DNA of 64,000 bases from UBA4636 sp963650915. GTDB lineage: Bacteria > Bacillota > Clostridia > Christensenellales > Borkfalkiaceae. The stretch's first letter is position 1. Every line of letters begins with the position of its first letter. This document shows, in pieces, positions 41,059-49,931 of the stretch. Below the pieces are notes generated by a model. It was not told the DNA's origin and searched no databases. It worked only from the letters and a program-made list of their open reading frames with translations. The translations under genes were made by a program, and so were the position numbers. Location of the stretch: assembly GCA_963650915.1 (NCBI GenBank), contig CAVJMJ010000002.1:1-64000 (forward strand). The letters run 5' to 3'.

Positions 41059-43251
41059 ATGATTGCACAAGTAATAGTTGATATAGCGGTATCGGAAGTC
41101 GATAGAATATTCGATTATTATTGTACGCCCGAAGTCAAACTCGGGTGTCGTGTCGTCGTGCCGTTCGGCAATACGAAAATTGAAGGTTTCGTTATAGGTT
41201 TAAAAGAAAAAAGCGATTATCAAAAGACCCTAAAGTCCGTTTTGCGTGTGGTTGACGACGTGCCGGCAATCACCGAAGAAGGGCTTTCTTTGATGCGCTT
41301 TATGTGCGATAAATATCATATTCCCTGCGCTTTGGCACTTCGTCAATTTTTACCTTCTGAAATGAGAAAGGGAAAGGTCAGAGCGAGGCTCGTCAAAACG
41401 GCAAAATTAAACGACGAATTTACGGTTGAAGATATGATGTCGTCGCTCAAAAAGACGGCTAAATCCCAGATAAGCGCAATCGAGTATATGTCGGACGGAA
41501 AAACGGAATTTTTGTCCGAACTCAATAAAAAGTTCGGCAATTCCGCCGTAACAAAACTTATTTCGCTTAACTATTTAATCGTCGGAGAAGAAAGGCTTTC
41601 CCGTTCGCCCTATAAAACGATGTCGGGCGAAAAAAAGCAAGTCGAACTTATCAAAGAGCAGACCGACGCAATAAATTCGGTGCTTACTACAGATAAAACG
41701 GTAACGCTTTTGCACGGCGTAACGGGTAGCGGAAAAACCGAAGTTTATTTACATCTTATAAAAAAAGCCGTCGACGAAGGAAAATCGGCGATAATGCTCG
41801 TTCCCGAGATATCTCTTACACCGCAAATGCTCAACCAACTGCGTTTGACTTTCGGCGAATCGGTGGCTATACTTCACAGCGGTTTGTCCGCAGGCGAAAA
41901 ATTCGACGAATGGTGGAGGCTTCGCTCGGGCGAGGCAAGTGTTGCCGTCGGGGCGAGAAGCGCGATTTTCGCACCCTTAAATAACCTCGGTATAATCGTT
42001 ATAGACGAAGAACACGACGGCAGTTACGTAAGCGAATCGAGTCCTCGTTACGACACCCGGGATATTGCCAAATTCCGTGCGGAATTCAATAAATGTAAAC
42101 TGGTTTTAGGGAGTGCTACGCCTTCGGTTACATCTTATTTAAAAGCCATAAACGGCGAATACAATCTTGCCGTTATGCCCGAAAGAATAAACAAAAAACC
42201 GTTACCCGAAATGATCATTGCCGATATGCGCAAGGAAATCAGAAGGGGAAACAACACTGCCTTTTCTTCGGCACTCGTAGAAGAATTGCAAAAAACGTTG
42301 GATGCGGGAAACCAAGCGATAATTTTTTTGAACCGCAGAGGGTATTCACAAATGGTAGTGTGTCGTGAGTGCGGTTACGTTGCAAAATGCGAAAATTGCG
42401 ACGTTGCACTTAATTATCACGCCGACGGAAACGTTTTAAAGTGTCATTATTGCGGTGCTACATACAAAATGCTTAGAGCCTGTCCCGATTGCGGAGGCGT
42501 ACATATAAATTATGTCGGAACGGGTACTCAAAAAGTAGTCAACGATCTTAAAAATCTATTTCCTAAAGCAAAAATTTTGCGTATGGACAACGACACGACT
42601 TCAACCAAAGAAGGGCATTTTAAGATTCTTTCTGCTTTTTCCAAACGTCAGGCGGATATACTCGTCGGTACGCAAATGATTGCTAAAGGTCATGATTTCC
42701 CTGCGGTAACGCTCGTCGGAATACTCGACGCAGACATGAGTTTGCTTTTTGCCGATTATCGTAGCGGCGAAAGAACCTTTCAACTTCTCACTCAGGTTGC
42801 GGGAAGATCGGGTAGAGCCGATGAAAAAGGCGTGGTTGTTTTACAGACCTACCAACCCGATAACGCTATTTTGCGTTTTGCCACGAACTACGACTACAAC
42901 GGCTTTTTCGAGAGGGAAAATTCTTTGAGAAAAGCAACTTTTTATCCTCCTTACGCTACGATAGTCAGAGTTATGATCGAAAGCGAAACGGATGAAAGCG
43001 CCCTTAACGCATTAAAAGCCGTAAACGATAAATTGTATGATTTATACTTAAAAAACAGCGATTCTTTTTTGTTTTACAACAAAATGAAATCGCCCATAAA
43101 AAGATTGAAAAACAAGTACCGCTATCAGGTACTTATGAGAATAAAAGAAGGAAACGACAAAATTATAGACGAAATTTATTCTTTGGCTTTGCCCGAAGGT
43201 AACCCAAAAACCTTGGTATACGTCGAAATAAATCCGTCCAATTTGAGTTAA
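41059..43251 (+). CDS. priA: Primosomal protein N' (replication restart helicase PriA)
   Basis: 730-residue 3'-5' helicase that reloads the replisome at stalled forks. N-terminal 3'BD domain, Walker A HGVTGSGKTE at 219-228, DEEHD box near 315, and a paired zinc-binding region with CRECGYVAKCENC...CHYCG...CPDCGG (about 435-480). Full length. No Shine-Dalgarno sequence before the ATG (GACGGT), and no promoter was assigned between the upstream terminator and the start. Confidence 0.96.
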   Translation: MIAQVIVDIAVSEVDRIFDYYCTPEVKLGCRVVVPFGNTKIEGFVIGLKEKSDYQKTLKSVLRVVDDVPAITEEGLSLMRFMCDKYHIPCALALRQFLPSEMRKGKVRARLVKTAKLNDEFTVEDMMSSLKKTAKSQISAIEYMSDGKTEFLSELNKKFGNSAVTKLISLNYLIVGEERLSRSPYKTMSGEKKQVELIKEQTDAINSVLTTDKTVTLLHGVTGSGKTEVYLHLIKKAVDEGKSAIMLVPEISLTPQMLNQLRLTFGESVAILHSGLSAGEKFDEWWRLRSGEASVAVGARSAIFAPLNNLGIIVIDEEHDGSYVSESSPRYDTRDIAKFRAEFNKCKLVLGSATPSVTSYLKAINGEYNLAVMPERINKKPLPEMIIADMRKEIRRGNNTAFSSALVEELQKTLDAGNQAIIFLNRRGYSQMVVCRECGYVAKCENCDVALNYHADGNVLKCHYCGATYKMLRACPDCGGVHINYVGTGTQKVVNDLKNLFPKAKILRMDNDTTSTKEGHFKILSAFSKRQADILVGTQMIAKGHDFPAVTLVGILDADMSLLFADYRSGERTFQLLTQVAGRSGRADEKGVVVLQTYQPDNAILRFATNYDYNGFFERENSLRKATFYPPYATIVRVMIESETDESALNALKAVNDKLYDLYLKNSDSFLFYNKMKSPIKRLKNKYRYQVLMRIKEGNDKIIDEIYSLALPEGNPKTLVYVEINPSNLS

Positions 43252-43257
43252 ATAACT

Positions 43258-43713
43258 ATGGCAATAAGAAATATAATACAGGTCGGTGATCCGACGTTAA
43301 GGAAAAAATCTTTTGAAGTAACCGATTTCGGCGCAAAAACCGCACAACTTCTCGACGATATGAAAGATACTTTAATTAAAGCAAACGGAGCGGGGCTTGC
43401 CGCCGTTCAGGTCGGCGTTTTAAGAAGGGCTTTCGTCGTTATGGTAGAGGAAGGTTATTTTGAATTCGTAAACCCCGTTATCGTAAAAACTTCGGGCAAA
43501 CAAAACGGCACCGAAGGTTGTTTGTCTATTCAACATAAATTCGGCGAAGTCGAAAGACCGAGTAAAGTAGTCATAAAGGCGCAGGACAGATCTGGTAAAG
43601 AGTTCACCCTTACCGCACACGACTTTTTTGCAAGGGCAATTTGTCACGAATACGATCACCTTGACGGAATTTTATATATCGACAAAGCAACCAATATAGA
43701 GGTGTCCGATTGA
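43258..43713 (+). CDS. def: Peptide deformylase
   Basis: 151-residue metalloenzyme removing the formyl group from nascent N-terminal Met. All three motifs are present: GAGLAAVQVG (GxGLAAxQ), EGCLS with the metal-binding Cys, and HEYDH (HExxH). The position before fmt is the usual def-fmt pair. Its end overlaps the TTG start of fmt. Confidence 0.96.
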   Translation: MAIRNIIQVGDPTLRKKSFEVTDFGAKTAQLLDDMKDTLIKANGAGLAAVQVGVLRRAFVVMVEEGYFEFVNPVIVKTSGKQNGTEGCLSIQHKFGEVERPSKVVIKAQDRSGKEFTLTAHDFFARAICHEYDHLDGILYIDKATNIEVSD

Positions 43714-44651
43714 AAATAGTATTTTTGGGCACGCCTTCTTTTGCCGTGCCGTCGCTTAAAGCGTTATTGAATTCCGACCACGAAGTTTTAGCCGTAGTTT
43801 GTCAACCCGATAAAAAGGTGGGCAGGGAACAGAAAGTCGTTTATTCTCCCGTTAAGGAACTTGCGTTAGAACGCGGTGTAAAAGTTTTGCAATACGGCAA
43901 AATCAGGACGGAAGGGGTTAACGATTTAAAAAATCTTAAGCCCGATATTATGGTAAGTTGCGCATACGGGCAAATTTTGTCGCAAGAAATAATCGATATC
44001 GCACCGAAAGGCATAATTAACGTTCACGGCTCTATTCTTCCAAAATACAGAGGGGCTTCGCCCATCCAACAAGCAGTAATCGACGGCGAAACGGAAACGG
44101 GAATTACCATAATGCAGACCGACGTCGGCATAGATTCCGGCGATATTTTAGCCGTTATAAAAACGTCGATCGATAAAAACGAAACGGCGGGAGAACTTTT
44201 TGACAGATTATCCTACCTCGGGGCTGATTTACTTATACAAACCCTCGATAAAATCGAGTCTGACGATATTACGCCGATCAAACAAGACGATACTTTGGCT
44301 ACTCACGTTAAGATGATAAAAAAAGAAGACGCCTTGATTGATTGGACTAAACCCGCCGAAGTTATAAGAAATCTGATAAGAGGCATGAATCCTTGGCCTG
44401 TTGCTTACACTTTTGTAAATGGCAAAATGCTTAAAATTTTCAGTGCCGACGTAATAGACTCGAAGAACGACTTTAAGTGCGGTGAAGTTTTACAATGCGA
44501 CGCAAAAAACGGTTTAATCGTCAAATGCGCCGATAAAGCCATTAAAATCAACGAACTGCAATCGGAAGGTTCTAAACGCATGTCCGCTCACGATTTTTGT
44601 TTGGGAAGAAAATTAAACGTCGGCGATATATTAGGCGATATATTAAGATAA
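43710..44651 (+). CDS. fmt: Methionyl-tRNA formyltransferase
   Basis: 313-residue enzyme formylating initiator Met-tRNA with 10-formyl-THF. Opening KIVFLGTPSFAVPSL and the catalytic region NVHGSILPKYRGASPIQQA (Asn, His), with Asp downstream in the TDVGIDSGD segment, are typical; the C-terminal tRNA-binding domain occupies about 205-313. The start is TTG at 43710, overlapping the def stop, with AGAGGTG upstream. Confidence 0.96.
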   Translation: MKIVFLGTPSFAVPSLKALLNSDHEVLAVVCQPDKKVGREQKVVYSPVKELALERGVKVLQYGKIRTEGVNDLKNLKPDIMVSCAYGQILSQEIIDIAPKGIINVHGSILPKYRGASPIQQAVIDGETETGITIMQTDVGIDSGDILAVIKTSIDKNETAGELFDRLSYLGADLLIQTLDKIESDDITPIKQDDTLATHVKMIKKEDALIDWTKPAEVIRNLIRGMNPWPVAYTFVNGKMLKIFSADVIDSKNDFKCGEVLQCDAKNGLIVKCADKAIKINELQSEGSKRMSAHDFCLGRKLNVGDILGDILR

Positions 44652-44667
44652 TTATCGACACATTAAA

Positions 44668-45900
44668 ATGATTATATTATTTTACGATTGTTATAGAATT
44701 TTATCCGAAGTTTATAAAAACGGAGCCTACTTAAAACAGGCGATAAACGACGTGGAAATCGAGGAACTTAATCGTGCAAAAACCACTAAAATTTGTTACG
44801 GCGTTTTGGATAAAGATATAGAACTAAATTATTATATTTCCGCTCTTTGCCAAAAAGCCCCTAAGTCCTCGATAAAAATTCTTTTAAAAATCGGCATATA
44901 CAATATTAAATATCTCGAAAAAAAACCCTACGCCGTAATCGACGCAATAGTCGAATTATCAAAAAAAATCGGTAAGGGTGCAAATGCGGGTTTTTTAAAC
45001 GCCGTTTTAAGAAAATACCTTTCGACTGAATTTACTTTGCCGAAAGACGAAATAAAGTACTTGTCGGTTAAATATTCTTATCCCGAGTTTGCCGTAAAAA
45101 AAATCGTCGATACCTATAAAAAGGAAGCGGAAGATATTTTATCTTACGATAAAGAAATGACTTACGTGCGCTTTAAAAGTGATTTCGACGTGGAAAATTA
45201 TTTAAAAGAAAAAGGATACGCTTACGAAAAAACTCCATTTTTAAATTTGTTTTCAGTTCCGAAAATGAAGATGGACGACGACTTTTATAAAGGCGTATAT
45301 ACCTTTCAATCGATAGGTTCGGTTGCAATCTGCGATCAAATAAAAACGAAGGGCAACGTGCTGGACGCTTGTGCCGCTCCGGGCGGTAAAACCTGCCTTT
45401 TGGCGGAAAGGGTAAACAGCGTTACCTCGTGTGAAATACACGAACACCGTGTAAACCTTATAAATAGTTACGTTAACCGCATGGGCTTATCTAACGTTAC
45501 CGTTGTAAATACTGACTCATCGCGTTATAATCCTTCATTTAAAGGACTTTTTGACGCCGTTCTTTGCGACGTGCCTTGTTCGGGATACGGAACGTTAAAA
45601 AACAACCCGGACATTAAATTGAAAACAGTCGATTTTGATAGCCTTACCGATATTCAGTTTTCGATAGTAAAAAATTGTTGCGAATATTTAAAAAGCGGGG
45701 GAACCCTTATTTACTCGACTTGCTCGATTTTTCGTGAGGAAAACGACGATATCGTCGAACGTCTTATAAAGGAAGTCGATATGGTCGTTCAAAAAACCGA
45801 CAGCCCTTTAAATAACGTTAAAAGGAAATACGGGCTTCAATTTTTACCGAATATCTCGGGCGGTGCGGGCTTTTACCTTTGCAAACTTACTAAAAAATGA
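44668..45900 (+). CDS. rsmB: 16S rRNA (cytosine-967-C5) methyltransferase RsmB
   Basis: 410-residue enzyme with an N-terminal NusB-like RNA-binding domain (about 1-130) and a C-terminal SAM methyltransferase domain: motif I LDACAAPGGKT, motif IV DVPCSGYGTLKNNPD and the catalytic cysteine region IYSTCSIFREEND. Length about 410 is slightly short of B. subtilis (447). The stop overlaps rlmN by ATGA. Confidence 0.95.
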   Translation: MIILFYDCYRILSEVYKNGAYLKQAINDVEIEELNRAKTTKICYGVLDKDIELNYYISALCQKAPKSSIKILLKIGIYNIKYLEKKPYAVIDAIVELSKKIGKGANAGFLNAVLRKYLSTEFTLPKDEIKYLSVKYSYPEFAVKKIVDTYKKEAEDILSYDKEMTYVRFKSDFDVENYLKEKGYAYEKTPFLNLFSVPKMKMDDDFYKGVYTFQSIGSVAICDQIKTKGNVLDACAAPGGKTCLLAERVNSVTSCEIHEHRVNLINSYVNRMGLSNVTVVNTDSSRYNPSFKGLFDAVLCDVPCSGYGTLKNNPDIKLKTVDFDSLTDIQFSIVKNCCEYLKSGGTLIYSTCSIFREENDDIVERLIKEVDMVVQKTDSPLNNVKRKYGLQFLPNISGGAGFYLCKLTKK

Positions 45901-46940
45901 TTTTACAAGATTTAAGTTACGAAAAATTAAATCAATTAGTTTTGAGCCTCGGCGAAAAGCCTTTCAGAACGGGGCAGATTTTTCGTAACCTTCATAACGG
46001 AAAGAATATTTCCGAAATGACCGACGTATCCAAAGCGTTAAAGGGTGCTTTGCTCGAAAACTACAGCGATTGCGCCGTTGAAATAATAAAAGAACTTACC
46101 TCTAAAGACGGCACTAAAAAGTATCTTTTCAAATTAAACGACGGTAACGTTATCGAGGGCGTTTTGATGAGTTACAAATACGGTAACACTTTGTGCGTTT
46201 CCACTCAGGTAGGTTGCCGTATGGGGTGTTCTTTTTGCGCTTCTACCTTAAACGGACTCGTGCGTAACCTTACCGCAGGCGAGATTTTATCCGAAGTTTT
46301 AGTCGTCAACAGAAGAGCGGGCGCTGATATTTCAAAAAGAAAAATCACCAACGTCGTTTTAATGGGTAGCGGTGAACCTTTGGATAATTACGACAACGTT
46401 ATATCTTTTTTAAGGTTATTGTCATGCAAAGAGGGTATAAACATCAGCCCGCGAAACGTCAGTTTGTCGACTTGCGGAATAGTCCCTAAAATGTACGATA
46501 TCGCAAACGAAAATTTACCGGTAAACCTTACGCTTTCACTTCATTCCCCGTTTGACGAAGAAAGACGAAAAATCATGCCCGTTTCCAATGCTTATACGAT
46601 TAAAGAAATCGTCGGTGCGTTAGATAATTATTTCAATAAAACGGGTAGACGATATTATATAGAATACTCTCTTATTGCGGGCGTAAACGACACCGATAAA
46701 TGTGCCGCCGAACTTCAAAAACTGTTTGCGCATAAACCGTGTCATATTAACCTTATACGTTTAAATTCCGTAAAAGAGAAAAACCTTATAGGAACTTCCG
46801 ATAAAAATGCGGAGGTTTTTATGAATAAACTTAAAGATTTAGGGCTTTCGGCAACCTTGCGTCGAAGAACGGGCGCAGACATCGACGGTGCCTGCGGTCA
46901 ACTGAGAAGAAGATTTATCGAAGGAGAATATTCCGATTAA
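45897..46940 (+). CDS. rlmN: 23S rRNA/tRNA adenine-C2 methyltransferase RlmN
   Basis: 347-residue dual-specificity radical-SAM enzyme making m2A2503 in 23S rRNA and m2A37 in some tRNAs. Radical-SAM cysteines are 107, 111 and 114 in CRMGCSFC; the mechanistic pair is Cys100 and the C-terminal Cys333 in GACGQLRRRF. These identify RlmN; Cfr is less likely because of the chromosomal housekeeping context. Overlaps the end of rsmB and the proposed rsgA start. Confidence 0.95.
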   Translation: MILQDLSYEKLNQLVLSLGEKPFRTGQIFRNLHNGKNISEMTDVSKALKGALLENYSDCAVEIIKELTSKDGTKKYLFKLNDGNVIEGVLMSYKYGNTLCVSTQVGCRMGCSFCASTLNGLVRNLTAGEILSEVLVVNRRAGADISKRKITNVVLMGSGEPLDNYDNVISFLRLLSCKEGINISPRNVSLSTCGIVPKMYDIANENLPVNLTLSLHSPFDEERRKIMPVSNAYTIKEIVGALDNYFNKTGRRYYIEYSLIAGVNDTDKCAAELQKLFAHKPCHINLIRLNSVKEKNLIGTSDKNAEVFMNKLKDLGLSATLRRRTGADIDGACGQLRRRFIEGEYSD

Positions 46941-47784
46941 AGGCATAGTTATAAAAAGTCGCTCCAAAGAGTTTATCGTTTTGTCGGAAGGTAAAGAGTA
47001 TCTTTTAACGGCTCGCGGTAATCTTAAACTGAAAGATAAAAAGCTCGTCACCGGCGATAAAGTCGAATTCGAAGGCGGAGCGATTACTAAAATACAAGAC
47101 AGAAAATCCACCATACTTCGTCCGAAAGTGGCAAATTGCGATGCTATAAATTTAGTCGTCGCATCTACTCCCTCACCCGATTATTTATTGATTGACAAAA
47201 TGATCGTTTGCTGCGTAAAAGCGGGCGTTGAAGTTTATATTACCGTCAATAAGTGCGACGTCGACGAAAATACTGCAAATTACGTAAAAGAAAATTACGC
47301 CGATGCTTGCGACGGGTTGTTTTTCGTCAGTGCCGAAAGTGGCGACGGGATAAAAAATCTCGTTGATGCGTTAAAGGGTAAACTTTGTTGCTTTGCAGGA
47401 CAGTCTGCAGTCGGTAAAACCTCTTTATGCAACGCCATTTTCGGAAAAAATCACGCAGTTAATTCGGTTAGCGAAAAAACGGATAGGGGAAGGCATACCA
47501 CCACCTCGCGAGAGATACATTACTCAAACGACCTTTTTATAGTCGATACGCCGGGGTTTTCGTCATTCGATATCGAAACCGTTTGTAGTTACGATTTAAT
47601 GAATTATTACAAGGATTTTGCCCCATATAACGGCAAGTGCTACTACGTCGGATGTATGCACGTAAGCGAACCCGATTGTCTCGTGAAAGAGGCTGTAAAA
47701 AACGGAAAAATATCTTCCGACAGGTATGACAGATATCTGACGGTTTATAAGGAAATCAAAGAATATGAAAAACGAAAATATTAA
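46930..47784 (+). CDS. rsgA: Ribosome small subunit-dependent GTPase RsgA (probable AUU start)
   Basis: 284-residue circularly permuted GTPase acting in 30S maturation. Order: N-terminal OB fold (about 1-65), then G4 (NKCD), G1 GQSAVGKTSL, G3 VDTPGFSS and a zinc knuckle CYYVGCMHVSEPDC. No ATG, GTG or TTG lies upstream of a TTG at 46981 back to an in-frame stop at 46903, yet homology extends through that part (opening PIKGIVIKS, compared with MPEGKIIKA in B. subtilis). The ATT at 46930 is 3 bases after AAGGAG and gives an MP start. The gene overlaps rlmN by 11 bp and rpe by 20 bp. Confidence 0.93.
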   Translation: MPIKGIVIKSRSKEFIVLSEGKEYLLTARGNLKLKDKKLVTGDKVEFEGGAITKIQDRKSTILRPKVANCDAINLVVASTPSPDYLLIDKMIVCCVKAGVEVYITVNKCDVDENTANYVKENYADACDGLFFVSAESGDGIKNLVDALKGKLCCFAGQSAVGKTSLCNAIFGKNHAVNSVSEKTDRGRHTTTSREIHYSNDLFIVDTPGFSSFDIETVCSYDLMNYYKDFAPYNGKCYYVGCMHVSEPDCLVKEAVKNGKISSDRYDRYLTVYKEIKEYEKRKY

Positions 47785-48427
47785 AATCGCACCGTCTATA
47801 TTGTCTGCGGATTTTTCTAAGATGGGCGAAGAAGTTTCCGATATTGAAAAATGCGGAGCCGATTTTATCCATTGCGACGTAATGGACGGCGTTTTCGTGC
47901 CGAATATTACTTTCGGAATAAAAATGGTCGCCGATATAAGAAAACATACCTTATTACCCCTCGATTGCCATCTTATGATAGTAAATCCGCAAAATTACGT
48001 CGAAAGGTTTGCAAAGGCGGGTGCCGACTATATTACCGTTCATTATGAGGCTTGCAAGGAAGACACCGCCGACGTTTTAAAACTTATAAAAGAACAAAAG
48101 GTCAAGTGCGGTGTAGTGATAAATCCCGATACCGACCCTAAAAATATCGAAGATTTGATTTCGCTATGCGATATGGTCTTGATTATGAGCGTTTTCCCGG
48201 GGTTTGGCGGTCAATCTTTTATAGAATCCGCCTTGGATAGCGTTAAGTACGTTAAAGATTACGTTAAAAAGCATAATTTAAATACTCTTGTCGAAATCGA
48301 CGGCGGTATAAATTTTGAAAACGTTAATCGCGCTAAAGAAGCGGGAGCCGACGTTATCGTTGCGGGTAGTGCGGTATTTAATTATCCCGATAAAAAAGAA
48401 GCAATAGAAAAACTTAGAATGTTATGA
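47765..48427 (+). CDS. rpe: Ribulose-phosphate 3-epimerase
   Basis: 220-residue TIM-barrel enzyme of the pentose phosphate pathway. Signatures: APSILSADFSKM, HCDVMDGVFVPNITFG with metal ligands, HLMI, VFPGFGGQSFI and the C-terminal EIDGGINFEN. The rsgA-rpe-thiN order is as in B. subtilis. It overlaps the ends of both neighbours. Confidence 0.97.
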   Translation: MKNENIKIAPSILSADFSKMGEEVSDIEKCGADFIHCDVMDGVFVPNITFGIKMVADIRKHTLLPLDCHLMIVNPQNYVERFAKAGADYITVHYEACKEDTADVLKLIKEQKVKCGVVINPDTDPKNIEDLISLCDMVLIMSVFPGFGGQSFIESALDSVKYVKDYVKKHNLNTLVEIDGGINFENVNRAKEAGADVIVAGSAVFNYPDKKEAIEKLRML

Positions 48428-49026
48428 AAGTAGTCATTTCGTTAAACGGCGAAAAATTGCGCAATTATAAGTTCGATAAAAACGCCTATTATATTGCGTG
48501 CGACGGCGGATACGAATATTTAGTCGAAAACGGGATAGAGCCTGACTTTGTACTCGGTGATTTCGATTCTTTGGGCTTTGTTCCGAAAGGCGCGCAAGTT
48601 TTTTCGTCGGATAAAGATTATACCGACGGCGAACTCGGACTAATGAAAGCAATTTCTCTTAAAGCAGATTTTATTGAATTCATAAATGCGGGAGGAGGAA
48701 GGGACGATCAGTTTTTTGCCAATATAGGTCTTATGGAAAAAGCCGAAAACATCGGCGTTAAATCAAAAGCGGTGACAAATGCAGGTGAAATTTACTTCGT
48801 CAACGACGGTATAACGGTAGAAACCGAAATAGGTGCAATAATTTCCGTCTATCCGCTTGAAAAATCACGACTTATAAGTTCTTGCGGGCTTAAATACGAA
48901 TATAATAATTACGAAGTTAATAGGGGTGACACGCTTGCGATATCGAACCTATCTATAGACAAGGTCGTTTCGGTAAAAGTAGAAGGTGCGGTATTACTCT
49001 TCGTAAACAAAAAAGCAACTTCTTAA
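48424..49026 (+). CDS. thiN: Thiamine pyrophosphokinase
   Basis: 200-residue enzyme converting thiamine to thiamine pyrophosphate. Family features: YYIACDGGYEYLVENGIEPDFVLGDFDS near the start, DYTDGELGLMKAI and GGGRDDQFFANI in the middle, and a small C-terminal beta domain with the substrate-binding segment ISVYPLE. The ATG overlaps the rpe stop. Its last codons lie in the left arm of a terminator hairpin. Confidence 0.94.
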   Translation: MKVVISLNGEKLRNYKFDKNAYYIACDGGYEYLVENGIEPDFVLGDFDSLGFVPKGAQVFSSDKDYTDGELGLMKAISLKADFIEFINAGGGRDDQFFANIGLMEKAENIGVKSKAVTNAGEIYFVNDGITVETEIGAIISVYPLEKSRLISSCGLKYEYNNYEVNRGDTLAISNLSIDKVVSVKVEGAVLLFVNKKATS

Positions 49027-49049
49027 CTAAAAAAAGAAGTTGCTTTTTT
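49009..49049 (+). terminator. Terminator at the end of thiN (works in both directions)
   Basis: AAAGCAACTTCTT / AAGAAGTTGCTTT forms a stem of about 13 bp with A-run upstream and T-run downstream, so it can serve thiN on the + strand and possibly rpmB on the - strand. Confidence 0.85.
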
Positions 49050-49050
49050 G

Positions 49051-49081
49051 AAAAAATAAAAGGTCACGTAAAAACGCGACC
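49051..49081 (-). terminator. Terminator after rpmB
   Basis: On the - strand GGTCGCGT / ACGTGACC (8 bp with one G-U pair), a short T/A loop, followed by TTTTATTTTTTC. It lies directly after the rpmB stop. Confidence 0.75.
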
Positions 49082-49088
49082 GAATTTA

Positions 49089-49280
49089 TTAAGCTCTTTC
49101 AAAACCTTTGCCCGATTTAAGGCAACGGGTACAAACGTATTCAGAGGATACAACGCCGTCTTTAACGATTTTAACCTTCTGAACGTTTGCATTGTAGGAG
49201 CGTGGTGTTTTGCGGTTACTGTGGCTTACCAAATTTCCGCCAAGTTTACCTTTACCGCATACGCTGCAAACTCTTGACAT
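49089..49280 (-). CDS. rpmB: 50S ribosomal protein L28
   Basis: 63-residue ribosomal protein with two CxxC pairs (CSVCGKG near the start and CTRCLKSGKG near the end), so it is the zinc-binding type. The family core GGNLVSHSNRKTPR is clear. The ATG at 49280 follows GGAGGTG; an ATG 22 codons upstream lies before the promoter's expected transcript. In B. subtilis rpmB is at the same place and also on the opposite strand relative to thiN and the asp23-like gene. Confidence 0.97.
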   Translation of the reverse strand: MSRVCSVCGKGKLGGNLVSHSNRKTPRSYNANVQKVKIVKDGVVSSEYVCTRCLKSGKGFERA

Positions 49281-49317
49281 ATAAACACCTCCAATACGTT
49301 TTGATTTCAGCCTTATT

Positions 49318-49346
49318 AATATAACATTTATAAAAACAAAAATCAA
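49318..49346 (-). promoter_or_regulatory. Sigma-A promoter of rpmB
   Basis: On the - strand TTGATT (49346-49341), 17 bp, TATATT (49323-49318). The leader is about 30 nt and ends with the GGAGGTG ribosome-binding site. Confidence 0.7.
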
Positions 49347-49448
49347 CTTATTTTACAGACTTTTTGATAGTTTTTGTATTTTTTTTGGTATATCCGTCTA
49401 TTAAAATGCTCTATAAGCCCTAAAAAACCGAAAACGGATATAAAATCG

Positions 49449-49477
49449 TTGCCAAATTACTAAGTTTGGTGTACAAT
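49449..49477 (+). promoter_or_regulatory. Sigma-A promoter of the second asp23-like gene
   Basis: TTGCCA (49449-49454), 17 bp, TACAAT (49472-49477), followed by AAGGAGG at 49490 and the ATG at 49503. Confidence 0.7.
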
Positions 49478-49502
49478 AGTTCTATAAAAAAGGAGGTTCG
49501 CT

Positions 49503-49850
49503 ATGTCTGTCAGTACAACTAACATATACGGTCAAATTATAATTTCAGACGAAACTATAGCAAAAGTGGCTGCACACGCCGCTTTGGATTGCTACGGCAT
49601 AGTCGAATTAGTTCCGAGGAGAATAAAAGATTCTTTGAACGGCTTATTAAAGGGTCAAAGATCTATCGGTACAAACGTCGTTACGAGCGGTGATAAAATT
49701 TTTATAGATATTTCCGTAATTATTAAATTCGGGGTATCGTTGTCCGCCGTTGCCGAAACGTTGAAACTTACCGTTAAATACAATGTTGAAAAGTTCACGG
49801 GTATGGTCGTAGATACCGTAAACGTCAACATAGTAGGGGTTAAACTTTAA
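49503..49850 (+). CDS. Asp23/Gls24 family protein (YloU-like)
   Basis: 115-residue Asp23/Gls24 family protein, recognised from GQIIISDETIAKVAAHAALDCYGIVEL at the start and VIIKFGVSLSAVAETLKLTVKYNVEKFTGMVVDTVNVNIVGV at the end (segments of the conserved core). Its position between rpmB and fakA is that of B. subtilis yloU. Function unknown; the family is tied to envelope stress and lipid metabolism. Separate from the paralogue at 6951. Confidence 0.92.
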   Translation: MSVSTTNIYGQIIISDETIAKVAAHAALDCYGIVELVPRRIKDSLNGLLKGQRSIGTNVVTSGDKIFIDISVIIKFGVSLSAVAETLKLTVKYNVEKFTGMVVDTVNVNIVGVKL

Positions 49851-49931
49851 TTATATCACACTTTCTGTTCCCGCTTTTGTCGGAACGTTTATAAAGTTTA
49901 ATCAAAATTTTCTGTATTTGTAAGGATTATT

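Noticed and set aside
49027..49088. spoVM between thiN and rpmB, as in B. subtilis
   Set aside because: The gap contains only two terminator hairpins; no 26-residue amphipathic frame.
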